The notes: a model not told the origin generated them from the sequence alone. Numbered from the stretch's first letter, positions 7,042 to 15,324 are shown. The stretch: 23,593 nucleotides of DNA from Ruminococcus sp. UBA4383 (GCA_002389995.1 DGRR01000020.1:1-23593), one strand, 5' to 3'. Numbers and translations are program-made.

Positions 7042-7575
7042 TCAGCTGTTCATACCGATTTCGATAGCCTTGAAATTGTTGGGGATAAGCGCAGCCTTTT
7101 TGGGGGGAACAACTTTTTCGATAGCTTTCTTCATGGTATCGAGGGAGCATATTTCAGTTTCTTTGAGGAGTTTTCCGAGGAGGATAATATTTGAACCGCC
7201 CTTTAAAGCGTTATCGTCAGCGAGCTGCTGTGAGGGAATACCGAAAAGCTGTATATCAGTTCTGTCAGTAGCCGCCTCAATAAGGGTGCTGTCGAAAAAT
7301 ACTTTTCCGCCTGCACGGACTTCGGGTACGAATTTATCAAATGAGGGCTGATTCATAACAATGAGTATATCGGGAGTGAGTACGAGCGGAGAGCCTATCG
7401 GTTCATCAGAAATACATACGGAACAGTTACAAGTACCGCCACGCATTTCAGGACCGTAGGAGGGAAGCCATGAAAGCTCCTTATTGTCCATAAGACCGCA
7501 GTATGCGAGGATTTTTCCTGCGAAAAGGATACCCTGTCCGCCGAATCCTGCGAGAAGTATTTCAGTAGTAGCCAT
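7042..7575 (-). CDS. 2-oxoacid:ferredoxin oxidoreductase, gamma subunit
   Basis: A 177-residue protein with the gamma-domain fold of pyruvate/ketoacid ferredoxin oxidoreductases. It opens with the hallmark ATTEILLAGFGGQGILFAGKIL (GFGGQG at 10-15), then SYGPEMRGGTCNC and FDSTLI. In the family this subunit packs against the TPP-binding subunits and contributes to coenzyme A-linked catalysis. Its ATG overlaps the stop of the beta gene (TAATG), which implies translational coupling. It is the last gene of the operon and is followed by the bidirectional terminator. Such subunits are often named KorC or VorC; which 2-oxoacid is used is not decided here. Confidence 0.9.
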   Translation of the reverse strand: MATTEILLAGFGGQGILFAGKILAYCGLMDNKELSWLPSYGPEMRGGTCNCSVCISDEPIGSPLVLTPDILIVMNQPSFDKFVPEVRAGGKVFFDSTLIEAATDRTDIQLFGIPSQQLADDNALKGGSNIILLGKLLKETEICSLDTMKKAIEKVVPPKKAALIPNNFKAIEIGMNS

Positions 7576-8348
7576 TATTCCTCTCCTCCTTCCTTTTTCG
7601 GGAATACTCCTTCTTCAACGTCCTTGTAAACGCCGAGAGGATAGTAAGGTATCATTTCGTCCTGAAGTCTCTTTATAGCCTCAATAGGAGTAAGACCCCA
7701 GTTTGTGGGACAGGTTGAGAGAACTTCGACTATTGAGAAGCCCTTGCCTGCTTTCTGGTTTTCAAAGGCTTTGCGGATAGCTTTTTTAGCGTTTCTGATA
7801 TGTGGAACGCTGTCAACGGCAACTCTTTCCGCATAGGCAGTACCTGTAAGCTGTGAGAGCATTTCACAGACTTTAACGGGATAGCCTGCGAGTTCGGGAC
7901 TTCTTCCGAAAGGAGTTGTCTGAGTTACCTGACCGGGGAGAGTGGTGGGAGCCATCTGACCGCCTGTCATGCCGTAGATAGTATTGTTTATGAAGATAAC
8001 AACGATATTTTCGCCTCTTGTGGCAACGTGAACAGTTTCGGCAGTACCGATAGCGGCGAGGTCGCCGTCACCCTGATATGTAAATACAAACTTATCGGGA
8101 TTGGTTCTCTTTACGCCTGTGGCAACTGCGGGCGCACGGCCGTGAGCAGCCTCAATCATATCGCAGTTAAAATAATCATAAGCCATAACCGAACAGCCAA
8201 CGGGACATACTCCGATTGTATCGCCCTCTATGCCCATTTCGTCAATTACTTCGCAGAGTATGCGGTGTACGATACCGTGAGTACAGCCGGGGCAGTAGTG
8301 GGTGGGAATATCTATAAGAGCCTTGGGTCTTTCAAATACAACAGCCAT
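7575..8348 (-). CDS. 2-oxoacid:ferredoxin oxidoreductase, TPP-binding beta subunit
   Basis: A 257-residue beta subunit carrying the thiamine-diphosphate site: GDGD at 93-96, INNTIYGMTGGQ around 120-131, together the usual GDG-X(~25)-NN motif. The N-terminal HYCPGCTHG (CPGC at 19-22) and CPVGCSV supply cysteines like those that bind a 4Fe-4S cluster in this subunit family. Together with the alpha subunit it oxidatively decarboxylates a 2-oxoacid to an acyl-CoA and reduces ferredoxin. Both its ends overlap neighbours by one base (TAATG), so alpha, beta and gamma should be translationally coupled. Names in use are KorB and VorA-like; substrate could be 2-oxoglutarate or branched-chain 2-oxoacids. 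Confidence 0.92.
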   Translation of the reverse strand: MAVVFERPKALIDIPTHYCPGCTHGIVHRILCEVIDEMGIEGDTIGVCPVGCSVMAYDYFNCDMIEAAHGRAPAVATGVKRTNPDKFVFTYQGDGDLAAIGTAETVHVATRGENIVVIFINNTIYGMTGGQMAPTTLPGQVTQTTPFGRSPELAGYPVKVCEMLSQLTGTAYAERVAVDSVPHIRNAKKAIRKAFENQKAGKGFSIVEVLSTCPTNWGLTPIEAIKRLQDEMIPYYPLGVYKDVEEGVFPKKEGGEE

Positions 8349-9406
8349 TAAAGTGTACCTCCTAACTTCTTGATTTGTTCAAGAACTTCAACAGGTGTGG
8401 GAATAACGCCGCCTGTTCTTCCGTAAAATTCAACGGGCTTTGAGCAGTTTATAGCAAGTCTTACATCGTCAACCATCTGACCCATAGACATTTCGACGCT
8501 GAGGAGTTTCTTAGCGGATTTTGCAGCCTCGTTAATTTCCTTTACGGGGAAAGGCCATAAAGTCTTGGGGCGGAAAAGACCTGCCTTTATACCGAGTTCT
8601 CTTGCGGAATTTACGGCAGATTTTACAACTCTTGCGGTTGCACCGAAAGCACAGAGAAGAATATCGCAGTCCTCAGTGAGATAGAGTTCAGCTTCTGTTT
8701 CAGTTTCCTTGATTATATCATATCTCTTATATCTGTCAACGATAGATTTTTCGAGTTCATCGGGTTTAAGGTAGAGGGAATTTATGATATGGTGTTCTCT
8801 CTTGTTCTTGTGACCGTTTGCAGCCCAGCCGCTTTTGTCGTAGGCATCGGGATTTATTTCGGGGAATGATACAGGTTCCATCATCTGACCGAGCAGACCG
8901 TCAGCGAGAATCATAGCAGGCATACGGTATTTATCGGCACGGTCGAAAGCCTTTACAACGTAGTCAACCATTTCCTGAACAGATGCGGGAGCGTATACAA
9001 GGAGCTGGAAATCTCCGTGACCGAGAGCCTTTGTAGCCTGCCAGTAATCAGCCTGAGAGGGCTGTATGCCGCCGAGACCCGGACCGCCTCTCTGAACGTT
9101 GATGATAACTGCGGGGAGGTCTGAACCTGCTATATAGGAAACGCCCTCGCTTTTGAGTGATACTCCGGGGGAAGATGAAGATGTCATAGCTCTCACGCCT
9201 GTTGAAGCTGCACCGAGAACCATATTTATAGCAGCGATTTCTGATTCTGCCTGTAAGAATACACCGCCTGCCTTATGCATACGTTTAGCCATATAAGCGG
9301 CAAGTTCAGTCTGAGGTGTAATGGGGTAGCCGAAGAAACATTTGCAGCCTGCTCTTATAGCGGCTTCGGCAAGGGCTTCGTTACCCTTCATAAGATTTCT
9401 TTCCAA
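8348..9406 (-). CDS. vorB: 2-oxoacid:ferredoxin oxidoreductase, alpha subunit (VorB-like)
   Basis: A 352-residue alpha subunit. Key segments are LMKGNEALAEAAIRAG, FGYPITPQTE (residues 25-34), the ESE at 54-56, TSSSSPG (75-81), NVQRGGPGLGG and the C-terminal half LLCAFGATARVVKSAV, which together mark the pyrimidine-binding and C-terminal domains of this family. Length and N-terminus match proteins usually called 2-ketoisovalerate ferredoxin oxidoreductase subunit VorB, but 2-oxoglutarate enzymes (KorA) are close, so the substrate is open. I use the TTG at 9406, which has AAAGGA 10 nt upstream and gives the N-terminus expected from relatives; the alternative is ATG at 9391 with a weaker site. 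It follows the ferredoxin gene by 22 bp. Confidence 0.9.
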   Translation of the reverse strand: MERNLMKGNEALAEAAIRAGCKCFFGYPITPQTELAAYMAKRMHKAGGVFLQAESEIAAINMVLGAASTGVRAMTSSSSPGVSLKSEGVSYIAGSDLPAVIINVQRGGPGLGGIQPSQADYWQATKALGHGDFQLLVYAPASVQEMVDYVVKAFDRADKYRMPAMILADGLLGQMMEPVSFPEINPDAYDKSGWAANGHKNKREHHIINSLYLKPDELEKSIVDRYKRYDIIKETETEAELYLTEDCDILLCAFGATARVVKSAVNSARELGIKAGLFRPKTLWPFPVKEINEAAKSAKKLLSVEMSMGQMVDDVRLAINCSKPVEFYGRTGGVIPTPVEVLEQIKKLGGTL

Positions 9407-9428
9407 AACTTAACAATCCTTTCAAAAT

Positions 9429-9635
9429 TTATTTTTCAACAGTAATAGCGCAGTCGGGACACATCATAGCACACATAGCGCAGCCGATGCATTTTTCCTC
9501 ATCTGTACAAACAGCATAGAAATATCCTTTTTTGTTGCGTTTCTCTTTCTGGAGAGATACTATATTTTTCGGACAGGCTGTTGTACAGAGAGCGCAGCCC
9601 TTGCAGCGTTCGGTGATAACTGTCATCTTAGCCAT
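9429..9635 (-). CDS. 2-oxoacid:ferredoxin oxidoreductase, delta (2x4Fe-4S ferredoxin) subunit
   Basis: A 68-residue protein with two complete ferredoxin motifs: Cys11/14/17 with Cys21-Pro, and Cys49/52/55 with Cys59-Pro. Each holds a 4Fe-4S cluster through CxxCxxCxxxCP, so it carries electrons from the TPP centre towards ferredoxin. A frame extension reaches an ATG at 9656, but only the ATG at 9635 has a ribosome site (AAAGGAAGTG, about 9 nt away), and the extended residues contain that site. It lies between the P-loop ATPase gene and the alpha subunit gene, in the D-A-B-C order common in anaerobes. Confidence 0.9.
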   Translation of the reverse strand: MAKMTVITERCKGCALCTTACPKNIVSLQKEKRNKKGYFYAVCTDEEKCIGCAMCAMMCPDCAITVEK

Positions 9636-9672
9636 TTTCACACTTCCTTTCGGCATGATTCAAGATTATGAT

Positions 9673-10332
9673 TTATCTTTCCCACAAGGGTTTGACATAA
9701 ACTCTCACGGGGAAAATATCTTTTGTTTTCACCTGCATGGCGATATTTTCGGGGCAGGTGGTAAATTCAAGGGGCAGACCTGTTTTTTCGGAAATTTCCC
9801 TTGCAAAGTCAGCAGAGCTGTCGATAATTTCGGCATCTGTTTCGTTTCCGAGGTTGGTATTATTTACAATTGCGGTATGTTTCATACGGGCAGCGGCTTC
9901 TATCTCGTACATAAGAGTTATGGCGGAATCAGGATTATCTGTTAAATATCTGCGCTGATTTATGACATAGAGCATATCGACATTATCCCACATACTGAGG
10001 AGTGCGCCCGAATATCTTCCAAGGGCAGCCGCACCTGCATCATCACCGCCGACATCAATTATAAGGCAGTCCTCACTTTTTGCGAGCTGTTCGACATCGA
10101 ACTGAATGGAGGGGACATCGAGGTTGGTATTTGCGAAATCGGGGGCGATTAATTTTATATTGTTTTCTTCAAAGAGGTTTCGGAAATCCGTGGTACGGAA
10201 ATAAGGATTAACCAAATCGAGGTCAACGACAGCGGCAGATTTTCCTTCTGCTGCGGCTTTTAGGGCGAGGTTTATGGAGAGGTTTGTTTTGCCTGAGCCG
10301 TAATGCCCTGTAATAATTGTAATTCTTTTCAT
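9673..10332 (-). CDS. MinD/ParA-like P-loop ATPase, first gene of the oxidoreductase operon
   Basis: A 219-residue soluble protein of the SIMIBI class of P-loop NTPases. The Walker A motif is GHYGSGKT (9-16), followed by VVDLDLVNPYFRTTDF (about 35-50) and the Walker B-like CLIIDVGGDDAGAAALG. The lysine that ParA/MinD proteins carry at the second position (GKGG.GKT) is His10 here, so it is not a typical partitioning ATPase. Its position as the first gene, 37 bp ahead of the ferredoxin subunit, suggests a role with the 2-oxoacid oxidoreductase, possibly assembly or metal-cluster insertion; that is inference. Relatives in other anaerobes are mostly annotated only as ATP-binding proteins. AAAGG precedes the ATG. 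Confidence 0.78.
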   Translation of the reverse strand: MKRITIITGHYGSGKTNLSINLALKAAAEGKSAAVVDLDLVNPYFRTTDFRNLFEENNIKLIAPDFANTNLDVPSIQFDVEQLAKSEDCLIIDVGGDDAGAAALGRYSGALLSMWDNVDMLYVINQRRYLTDNPDSAITLMYEIEAAARMKHTAIVNNTNLGNETDAEIIDSSADFAREISEKTGLPLEFTTCPENIAMQVKTKDIFPVRVYVKPLWER

Positions 10333-10368
10333 AATAACCTTTCACTTTCAAAAAAGTTTCCGAAACAT

Positions 10369-10397
10369 ATTATAACACATCTTTCCGACAAATGCAA
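10369..10397 (-). promoter_or_regulatory. Promoter of the ATPase-oxidoreductase operon
   Basis: On the minus strand, TTGCAT (10392-10397) and TATAAT (10369-10374) have a 17-bp spacer. A short palindrome, GTTTC-C-GAAAC (10356-10366), covers the predicted start site and may be an operator. Confidence 0.7.
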
Positions 10398-10466
10398 GTA
10401 CTTTAAAATGTATAATTCATACAAATAAAGATTGTTATAATAATTTACTCAAAATATAAATTCTTC

Positions 10467-10503
10467 AAAAAAAATAAAAAAACTTTAATATATTGTAAAA
10501 AAA
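10467..10503 (+). promoter_or_regulatory. A-tracts upstream of the MoxR operon promoter (possible UP element or bend)
   Basis: Runs of 8, 7 and 7 A are centred near 10470, 10479 and 10500, close to one and two helical turns apart, and end 2 bp before the -35 box. Such tracts bend DNA and can bind the RNA polymerase alpha C-terminal domain. Confidence 0.4.
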
Positions 10504-10505
10504 TA

Positions 10506-10534
10506 TTGTATTTTTATATGATTTGTGATATAAT
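10506..10534 (+). promoter_or_regulatory. Promoter of the MoxR/DUF5682/VWA/SWIM/DUF4132 unit
   Basis: TTGTAT (10506-10511) and TATAAT (10529-10534) with a 17-bp spacer. The start site near 10541 rules out an ATG at 10535 as the translation start of the first gene. Confidence 0.75.
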
Positions 10535-10567
10535 ATGAGTAACATTTTTTTCTTAAAGGAGAATATT

Positions 10568-11674
10568 ATGGAACAGAAATCTATTAAACCGCCCGTTGAA
10601 GTACGCTATGCCGATGAACTTGCCGCACTCAAAGCCGCAGATACGGGTAAAAAGCCCGAAAACTGGATACTTTCCCCGAAAGCTGTAAGAACTTTCATTC
10701 TTGGCGGAAAAATCAAAACCCCTGACGGTACAAAGGAAATCGCAAGAAAATTCTACGGAAATGATGCTCTCGTTGAACGCTGTATAATTACTCTTGCAGG
10801 CAGCCGTGGACTTATGCTTGTCGGAGAACCGGGTACTGCAAAGACTATGCTTTCAGAACTTCTTTCAGCCGCCTGCTGCGGAACAAGTACCAACACTGTT
10901 CAAGGTACGGCAGGAACTACCGAGGATATGATAAAATATAGCTGGAACTATGCCCTGCTCCTTTCAAAAGGACCGTGCAGGGAAGCACTTGTCCCCTCAC
11001 CGCTTCTTATAGGAATGGAAAAGGGAATTTTCGCACGTTTCGAGGAAATAACCCGTACACCTGCCGAAATTCAGGACAGCTTAATTTCCGTAATGAGTGA
11101 CCAGATTCTAAATATCCCTGAACTTGGTGATGACGGACTTGTGCTTGCACGTTCGGGATTCAATATAATCGGTACTGCAAATACCCGTGACAAGGGCGTA
11201 AACGAAATGTCGGGAGCTTTGAAAAGACGTTTCAACTTTGAAACCGTTGAACCCGTAAAGGACGTAAGACTTGAAAAGGAAATCATTATCAGAGAGGCTC
11301 AGAATCTTGCTGCCGCAGGTCATATAGATATGCCGATTGATACAGATGCCGCTGAACTCCTTGCAGTTACATATCATGAACTCAGAGAGGGCGTTACCTC
11401 TGAGGGAACTATTGTTGAAAAGCCCTCCGCAGTTATGAGTACCGCTGAAGCTGTATCCGTATTCTATCAGACCATAAGCCATGCATGGTATTACGGTGAC
11501 GGAAAGACAGATGTAAAAATACTCACCGAAAATCTTCTCGGTGCGGTATGCAAGGAAAACAAAGATGACCTCGAAAAATTAAAGGCATATTTCAGAACCG
11601 CAGTAAAGGAAAAAAGCAGCAAGGTTGGTGGATTATGGAAAGAATACTCCGAAACAGCGAAAATCCTGAAATAA
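10568..11674 (+). CDS. MoxR-type AAA+ ATPase (YehL-like)
   Basis: A 368-residue ATPase. Walker A is GEPGTAKT (86-93), the Walker B region is GIFARFEEITR (153-163), sensor 1 is in GTANTRD (Asn205), and an arginine-finger region is ALKRRF (217-222). MoxR ATPases act as hexameric remodelling chaperones, usually with a VWA partner encoded nearby, as here. The usual DE of Walker B appears as EE (159-160). Start at 10568 is supported by AAAGGAG and by the promoter position. Its last 40 bp overlap the next gene, so the two should be coupled. By order and partners it corresponds to YehL of E. coli. Its client is unknown; the neighbouring DUF5682, SWIM and DUF4132 proteins are the obvious candidates. 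Confidence 0.88.
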   Translation: MEQKSIKPPVEVRYADELAALKAADTGKKPENWILSPKAVRTFILGGKIKTPDGTKEIARKFYGNDALVERCIITLAGSRGLMLVGEPGTAKTMLSELLSAACCGTSTNTVQGTAGTTEDMIKYSWNYALLLSKGPCREALVPSPLLIGMEKGIFARFEEITRTPAEIQDSLISVMSDQILNIPELGDDGLVLARSGFNIIGTANTRDKGVNEMSGALKRRFNFETVEPVKDVRLEKEIIIREAQNLAAAGHIDMPIDTDAAELLAVTYHELREGVTSEGTIVEKPSAVMSTAEAVSVFYQTISHAWYYGDGKTDVKILTENLLGAVCKENKDDLEKLKAYFRTAVKEKSSKVGGLWKEYSETAKILK

Positions 11675-14037
11675 TCCCCTGTGATTTTTCCGCACCGCTT
11701 TTATTTTATCCCATACGTCACCACAGCCCTGCGTGTTCGTTCCAGCTTGTAAGGACGATAGAAGAATACAAGCCCGATATAATTCTTATAGAAGGTCCTG
11801 AAAATGCAAACGAACTTATCCCCGTCCTTACAGATGAAAATACAAAACTCCCTGCGGCAATCTATTATTTTTACAAAGATGTCAAAAAACTTGTAAGCGA
11901 TGATGCAGAAGATTATAAATGCTATTATCCTTTCTTATATTCTTCTCCCGAATACAATGCGCTTATTGAGGCTAAGAAATTAAATATCCCTGCAAAATTC
12001 ATTGATTTGCCCTACTGCGAAATTCTCATAGCGACAGCGGAAAATAACGGTCTGCGTAAGGATTCCGACAAGCACAGCTATGCAGATGACTCATATCTGA
12101 AAAAAAACCGTTTCTATGAAAAAGTATGCGAAAAGACAGGTTTAAGGTCATTTGAGGAATTTTGGGAGAAATATTTTGAAACAGCAGGAATTTTCAAAAC
12201 TCCGCAGGAATTTATAAAACAGATGCATACTTACTGCATACTTACAAGAAATGACGTAAAGGAAGAAGAAATGAAGGCTGACGGCACTTCCGCCCGTGAA
12301 AGCCATATGGCTGTAAGGATTCTCGAAAGTATGCAGGAATATAAGCGTGTACTTGTTGTGACAGGAGGTTTCCACAGCAAGGGATTATATGAACTTGTGA
12401 ACAGCGGTAAAAAAATAAAATCTCCCCGCCTGCATAAACTGCCCGAAACAAATCACGGCTGTTTCCCCATGGCATATTCATATGAAGCGGCTGATGCACT
12501 TCACGGCTATGCATCGGGAATGAGTTACCCTTACTTTTATGACTGCATAACTCAGAAACTCCTTGAAACCAATAATCCCGAAAACGTCTACAACAGCACA
12601 ACCCTTGATTTCCTTGTAAAGACCCAGAAAGCAACTGTAAAGAAAGATATCCCCGTAACAATCTCCGATATAACTTCCGCACATACTCTCATGAACGGTC
12701 TTGCGGCTCTGAGAAATACAAGAGAATGTGGAATATCCGAACTCTTTGACGGTGTGACAAGCACTTTCATAAAGGGCGAAAAAACTGTATCTTCATCAAT
12801 ACCCCTCGATATACTCGCAAAACTCGCAACAGGAAATAAAATAGGCGAAATAGGTGACAAATCCCATGTTCCGCCCCTTATCACGGATTTTGAAAAGAAC
12901 TGCAAAAAACTCGGCATAAAATATGAAACTGCCGTTCCGAAAGATGTTGAACTTTCTCTTTTCACTTCTGCAAAGGGCATGGAGACAAGCCGTTTCCTGC
13001 ACAGAATGGAATTTCTTGAAACGGAGTTCGCAAGAATGACAAAAGGTCCTGACCTGCATAACAATAAGGACAGAAGCCGTGTGCGTGAGGAATGGAAATA
13101 CAGAAGAACTCCCCATGTTGATTCCTGCCTTATCGACCATACAACGGACGGCTTTACCATTGAAGAAGCGTGTTCATCTGTTGCCGCAAGAAAATTAATG
13201 GCTGAAAGACGCTGCGAAACTGCCGCACAGACTGCGGTTGACTGTTTCCTTATGGGAATCCCCATGCATGATGCCGAACTCACGCAGATAGAAGATATTT
13301 TAATCAATGACGGTGATTTCTTTTCAGTCGGCAACGGTATGCACAGTTTTGAAATACTGTACAGCTTACAGAATTTATACGGCTTTGAAGATGCGTCCTC
13401 GCTTGCACATATCACACGCTGTTTTGACAAGCTTATATCAGCACTCCCGTCAATGGCGAATACTCCTCCCGACCGTGCAGACGACTGCATAAAAATCATG
13501 AAGTATATGTACGGCATAACAGGAAATATCCTCCCCGAAAGACTTGAATATTTCAGACAGGCTCTTATAACAATGTCCGAATCAGATGTAAAAGAACCCT
13601 CCGTATACGGTGCAGTCATGGGTATTCTCTATTCGATAGAACCCGAAATGAGGGATAATGCCGAAAATGCAATGAAAGGCTATCTGAAAGGCAGTCCCGA
13701 TATTAAAAAACAAGGTGCGGAATATCTCAAAGGTCTTTTCGGTACGGCAAGGGATATAGTCCTTATTGATGACAGATTCCTGAAAATGACAGATGAACTC
13801 ATTCAGGGCATGGACTATGAAGATTTCCTTGAAATACTCCCCTCTTTAAGGCTTTCATTCAGCTATTTCACTCCGAATGAAATTCAGTCAACCGCTGAAA
13901 TTATCGCAGATATGTACGATTCCGACAAGGAAAATATAACCGATATGCCCGCAGTTGATGAAAGGCTTTTCCTTTTCGGAGAAAAACTCGACAGGGAAAT
14001 ATTTACTTTAATGGGAAAGGAGAGTATGCTTGAATGA
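11635..14037 (+). CDS. DUF5682 family protein (YehM-like)
   Basis: An 800-residue soluble protein. The N-terminal ~250 residues carry the conserved marks of DUF5682: LLFYPIRHHSPAC (RHH at 28-30), IILIEGPENANEL (EGP at 53-55) and LVVTGGFHSKG (GGFH at 244-247). An N-terminal His pair, a Glu after a strand and a late GG-x-H recall the TIKI/ChaN/EreA-like hydrolase folds, so a catalytic role is possible, but this is my inference. The rest is mostly helical with no motif I recognise. The ATG lies inside the end of the ATPase gene, and its own stop overlaps the VWA gene's start by ATGA. No signal peptide is seen. Function is unknown; context puts it in the MoxR-VWA complex. Confidence 0.8.
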   Translation: MERILRNSENPEIIPCDFSAPLLFYPIRHHSPACSFQLVRTIEEYKPDIILIEGPENANELIPVLTDENTKLPAAIYYFYKDVKKLVSDDAEDYKCYYPFLYSSPEYNALIEAKKLNIPAKFIDLPYCEILIATAENNGLRKDSDKHSYADDSYLKKNRFYEKVCEKTGLRSFEEFWEKYFETAGIFKTPQEFIKQMHTYCILTRNDVKEEEMKADGTSARESHMAVRILESMQEYKRVLVVTGGFHSKGLYELVNSGKKIKSPRLHKLPETNHGCFPMAYSYEAADALHGYASGMSYPYFYDCITQKLLETNNPENVYNSTTLDFLVKTQKATVKKDIPVTISDITSAHTLMNGLAALRNTRECGISELFDGVTSTFIKGEKTVSSSIPLDILAKLATGNKIGEIGDKSHVPPLITDFEKNCKKLGIKYETAVPKDVELSLFTSAKGMETSRFLHRMEFLETEFARMTKGPDLHNNKDRSRVREEWKYRRTPHVDSCLIDHTTDGFTIEEACSSVAARKLMAERRCETAAQTAVDCFLMGIPMHDAELTQIEDILINDGDFFSVGNGMHSFEILYSLQNLYGFEDASSLAHITRCFDKLISALPSMANTPPDRADDCIKIMKYMYGITGNILPERLEYFRQALITMSESDVKEPSVYGAVMGILYSIEPEMRDNAENAMKGYLKGSPDIKKQGAEYLKGLFGTARDIVLIDDRFLKMTDELIQGMDYEDFLEILPSLRLSFSYFTPNEIQSTAEIIADMYDSDKENITDMPAVDERLFLFGEKLDREIFTLMGKESMLE

Positions 14038-15173
14038 ACGAAATAAATTCATCTAATGCTGTAAACCGCTGGCGACTTATTCTTGGCGGACTTTCCGACA
14101 GACAGCTTGAATTTTCGGGAAGTGAAAGGGATATACAGAGTTTTCGGGATATGGAACAGCTACTCGATTACCTTTACAGCAGGGCGCAGGGCGATGATGT
14201 ACGAAGTGAGGACAGAAAGGGCAGTCTCGACAAAACTCAGCTTACAGCCGCCAAATGGATTACAAAGGTGAGAACGCTTTTCCCGAAACAAACTGCCGAA
14301 GTCCTCGAAAAACACGCCCTCGAAGAATTTAATATGACTGAACTTCTCACCGATAAAAAAATCCTCGAACAGATGAAGCCCGATATGGATTTGCTTAAAA
14401 CTGTTCTCCAGCTTAAACATCTCATGAAAGGCGAAGTCCTCGAAACTGCAAAGATGATTGCAAAGAAAGTTGCCGATGAACTCAGACAGAAACTCGAAAA
14501 CGATATAAGACGTTCCATTCTCGGACGTATAGACCGCAACAGTTCCAGTCCCGTACATTCCGCAAGAAATCTCGACATAACAAAAACTATCCGCAGAAAT
14601 CTCAAAAACTACAATGCCGAACTCGATAAGATTATTTTGCAGGATATATATTTCAGCAACCGTGTAAAGAAATATAACAACAAGCGTGTAATCATAGCCA
14701 TTGACGAAAGCGGTTCAATGACAGGCTCTATAATATACAGTGCCGTAATGGCGCAGATAATCTCAAACCTCCCCTTTGCGGAAATAAAACTGGTTATCTT
14801 TGATACAAGTATAGTTGACCTCTCGGAGCAGGCTGATGACCCTGCACAGATACTTATGAGCGTACAGCTCGGAGGCGGTACGAATATCGGAAAAGCCCTC
14901 GCCTACTGCGAACAGCTTATACAGACTCCTGCACATACCTGCGTGCTTGTGGTGACGGACTTGTATGAGGGCGCACCCGAAAAATATCTCCTGAATACAA
15001 GCAAGAATATAATTGAAAGCGGTGCAAAATTAAGCTACCTTACCGCACTCGATGAGGAGGCTAACGCTTCATTTGACCGTCATCTCGGACAGAAACTCGC
15101 TGATATGGGTGCATTTGTAGGCGCACTCACTCCCGAACAGCTCGGTGACTATATCGGCAGAATATTTTCGTGA
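14034..15173 (+). CDS. VWA domain protein with MIDAS site (YehP/CoxE-like)
   Basis: A 379-residue protein. Residues ~1-210 are helical and charged. Residues ~217-375 form a von Willebrand A domain with a complete MIDAS metal site: DESGS (Asp224, Ser226, Ser228), GGGTN (Thr283) and VVTDLYEG (Asp309). Such VWA proteins are the usual partners of MoxR ATPases and tie the motor to its client, as in the CbbQ/CbbO and RavA/ViaA pairs. It overlaps the DUF5682 gene by four bases (ATGA), so the first three proteins are probably made in fixed ratio. The domain has no signal peptide or membrane segment, so it should work in the cytosol. By position and form it matches YehP of E. coli. Confidence 0.88.
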   Translation: MNEINSSNAVNRWRLILGGLSDRQLEFSGSERDIQSFRDMEQLLDYLYSRAQGDDVRSEDRKGSLDKTQLTAAKWITKVRTLFPKQTAEVLEKHALEEFNMTELLTDKKILEQMKPDMDLLKTVLQLKHLMKGEVLETAKMIAKKVADELRQKLENDIRRSILGRIDRNSSSPVHSARNLDITKTIRRNLKNYNAELDKIILQDIYFSNRVKKYNNKRVIIAIDESGSMTGSIIYSAVMAQIISNLPFAEIKLVIFDTSIVDLSEQADDPAQILMSVQLGGGTNIGKALAYCEQLIQTPAHTCVLVVTDLYEGAPEKYLLNTSKNIIESGAKLSYLTALDEEANASFDRHLGQKLADMGAFVGALTPEQLGDYIGRIFS

Positions 15174-15197
15174 ACAATATCCTGACAAAAGGCAAAC

Positions 15198-15296
15198 TGT
15201 AAGGATAGTAAGTATATAACCTTATTCTTACTTCTCTTAAAAAAAAAAATAATATAAAGATATGTATTTCAGGCATTATCCTTACTTATCCTTACA
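15198..15296 (+). repeat. Inverted and direct repeats in the VWA-SWIM gap
   Basis: TGTAAGGATAGTAAG (15198-15212) is complementary, with one bulged base, to CTTACTTATCCTTACA (15281-15296), giving a long stem with a ~68-nt loop. The right arm is part of a tandem direct repeat TTATCCTTAC x2 (15276-15295). AGTAAG (15207-15212) can alternatively pair with CTTACT (15227-15232). A run of 11 A lies in the loop. No clear promoter or T-run terminator is present in this 151-bp gap. Confidence 0.65.
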
Positions 15297-15324
15297 AAAA
15301 ATATAAAAGACAGGAGGAGATAAT

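Noticed and set aside
10535..10567. Extended N-terminus for the MoxR ATPase starting at 10535
   Set aside because: That ATG directly follows the -10 box, upstream of the predicted transcript start; the ATG at 10568 has AAAGGAG in front.
12588..13619. A 343-codon open frame on the minus strand inside the DUF5682 gene
   Set aside because: It lies wholly antisense to a gene with clear family motifs, its product is serine- and arginine-rich without any domain, and no ribosome site supports it. It is a codon-bias shadow.
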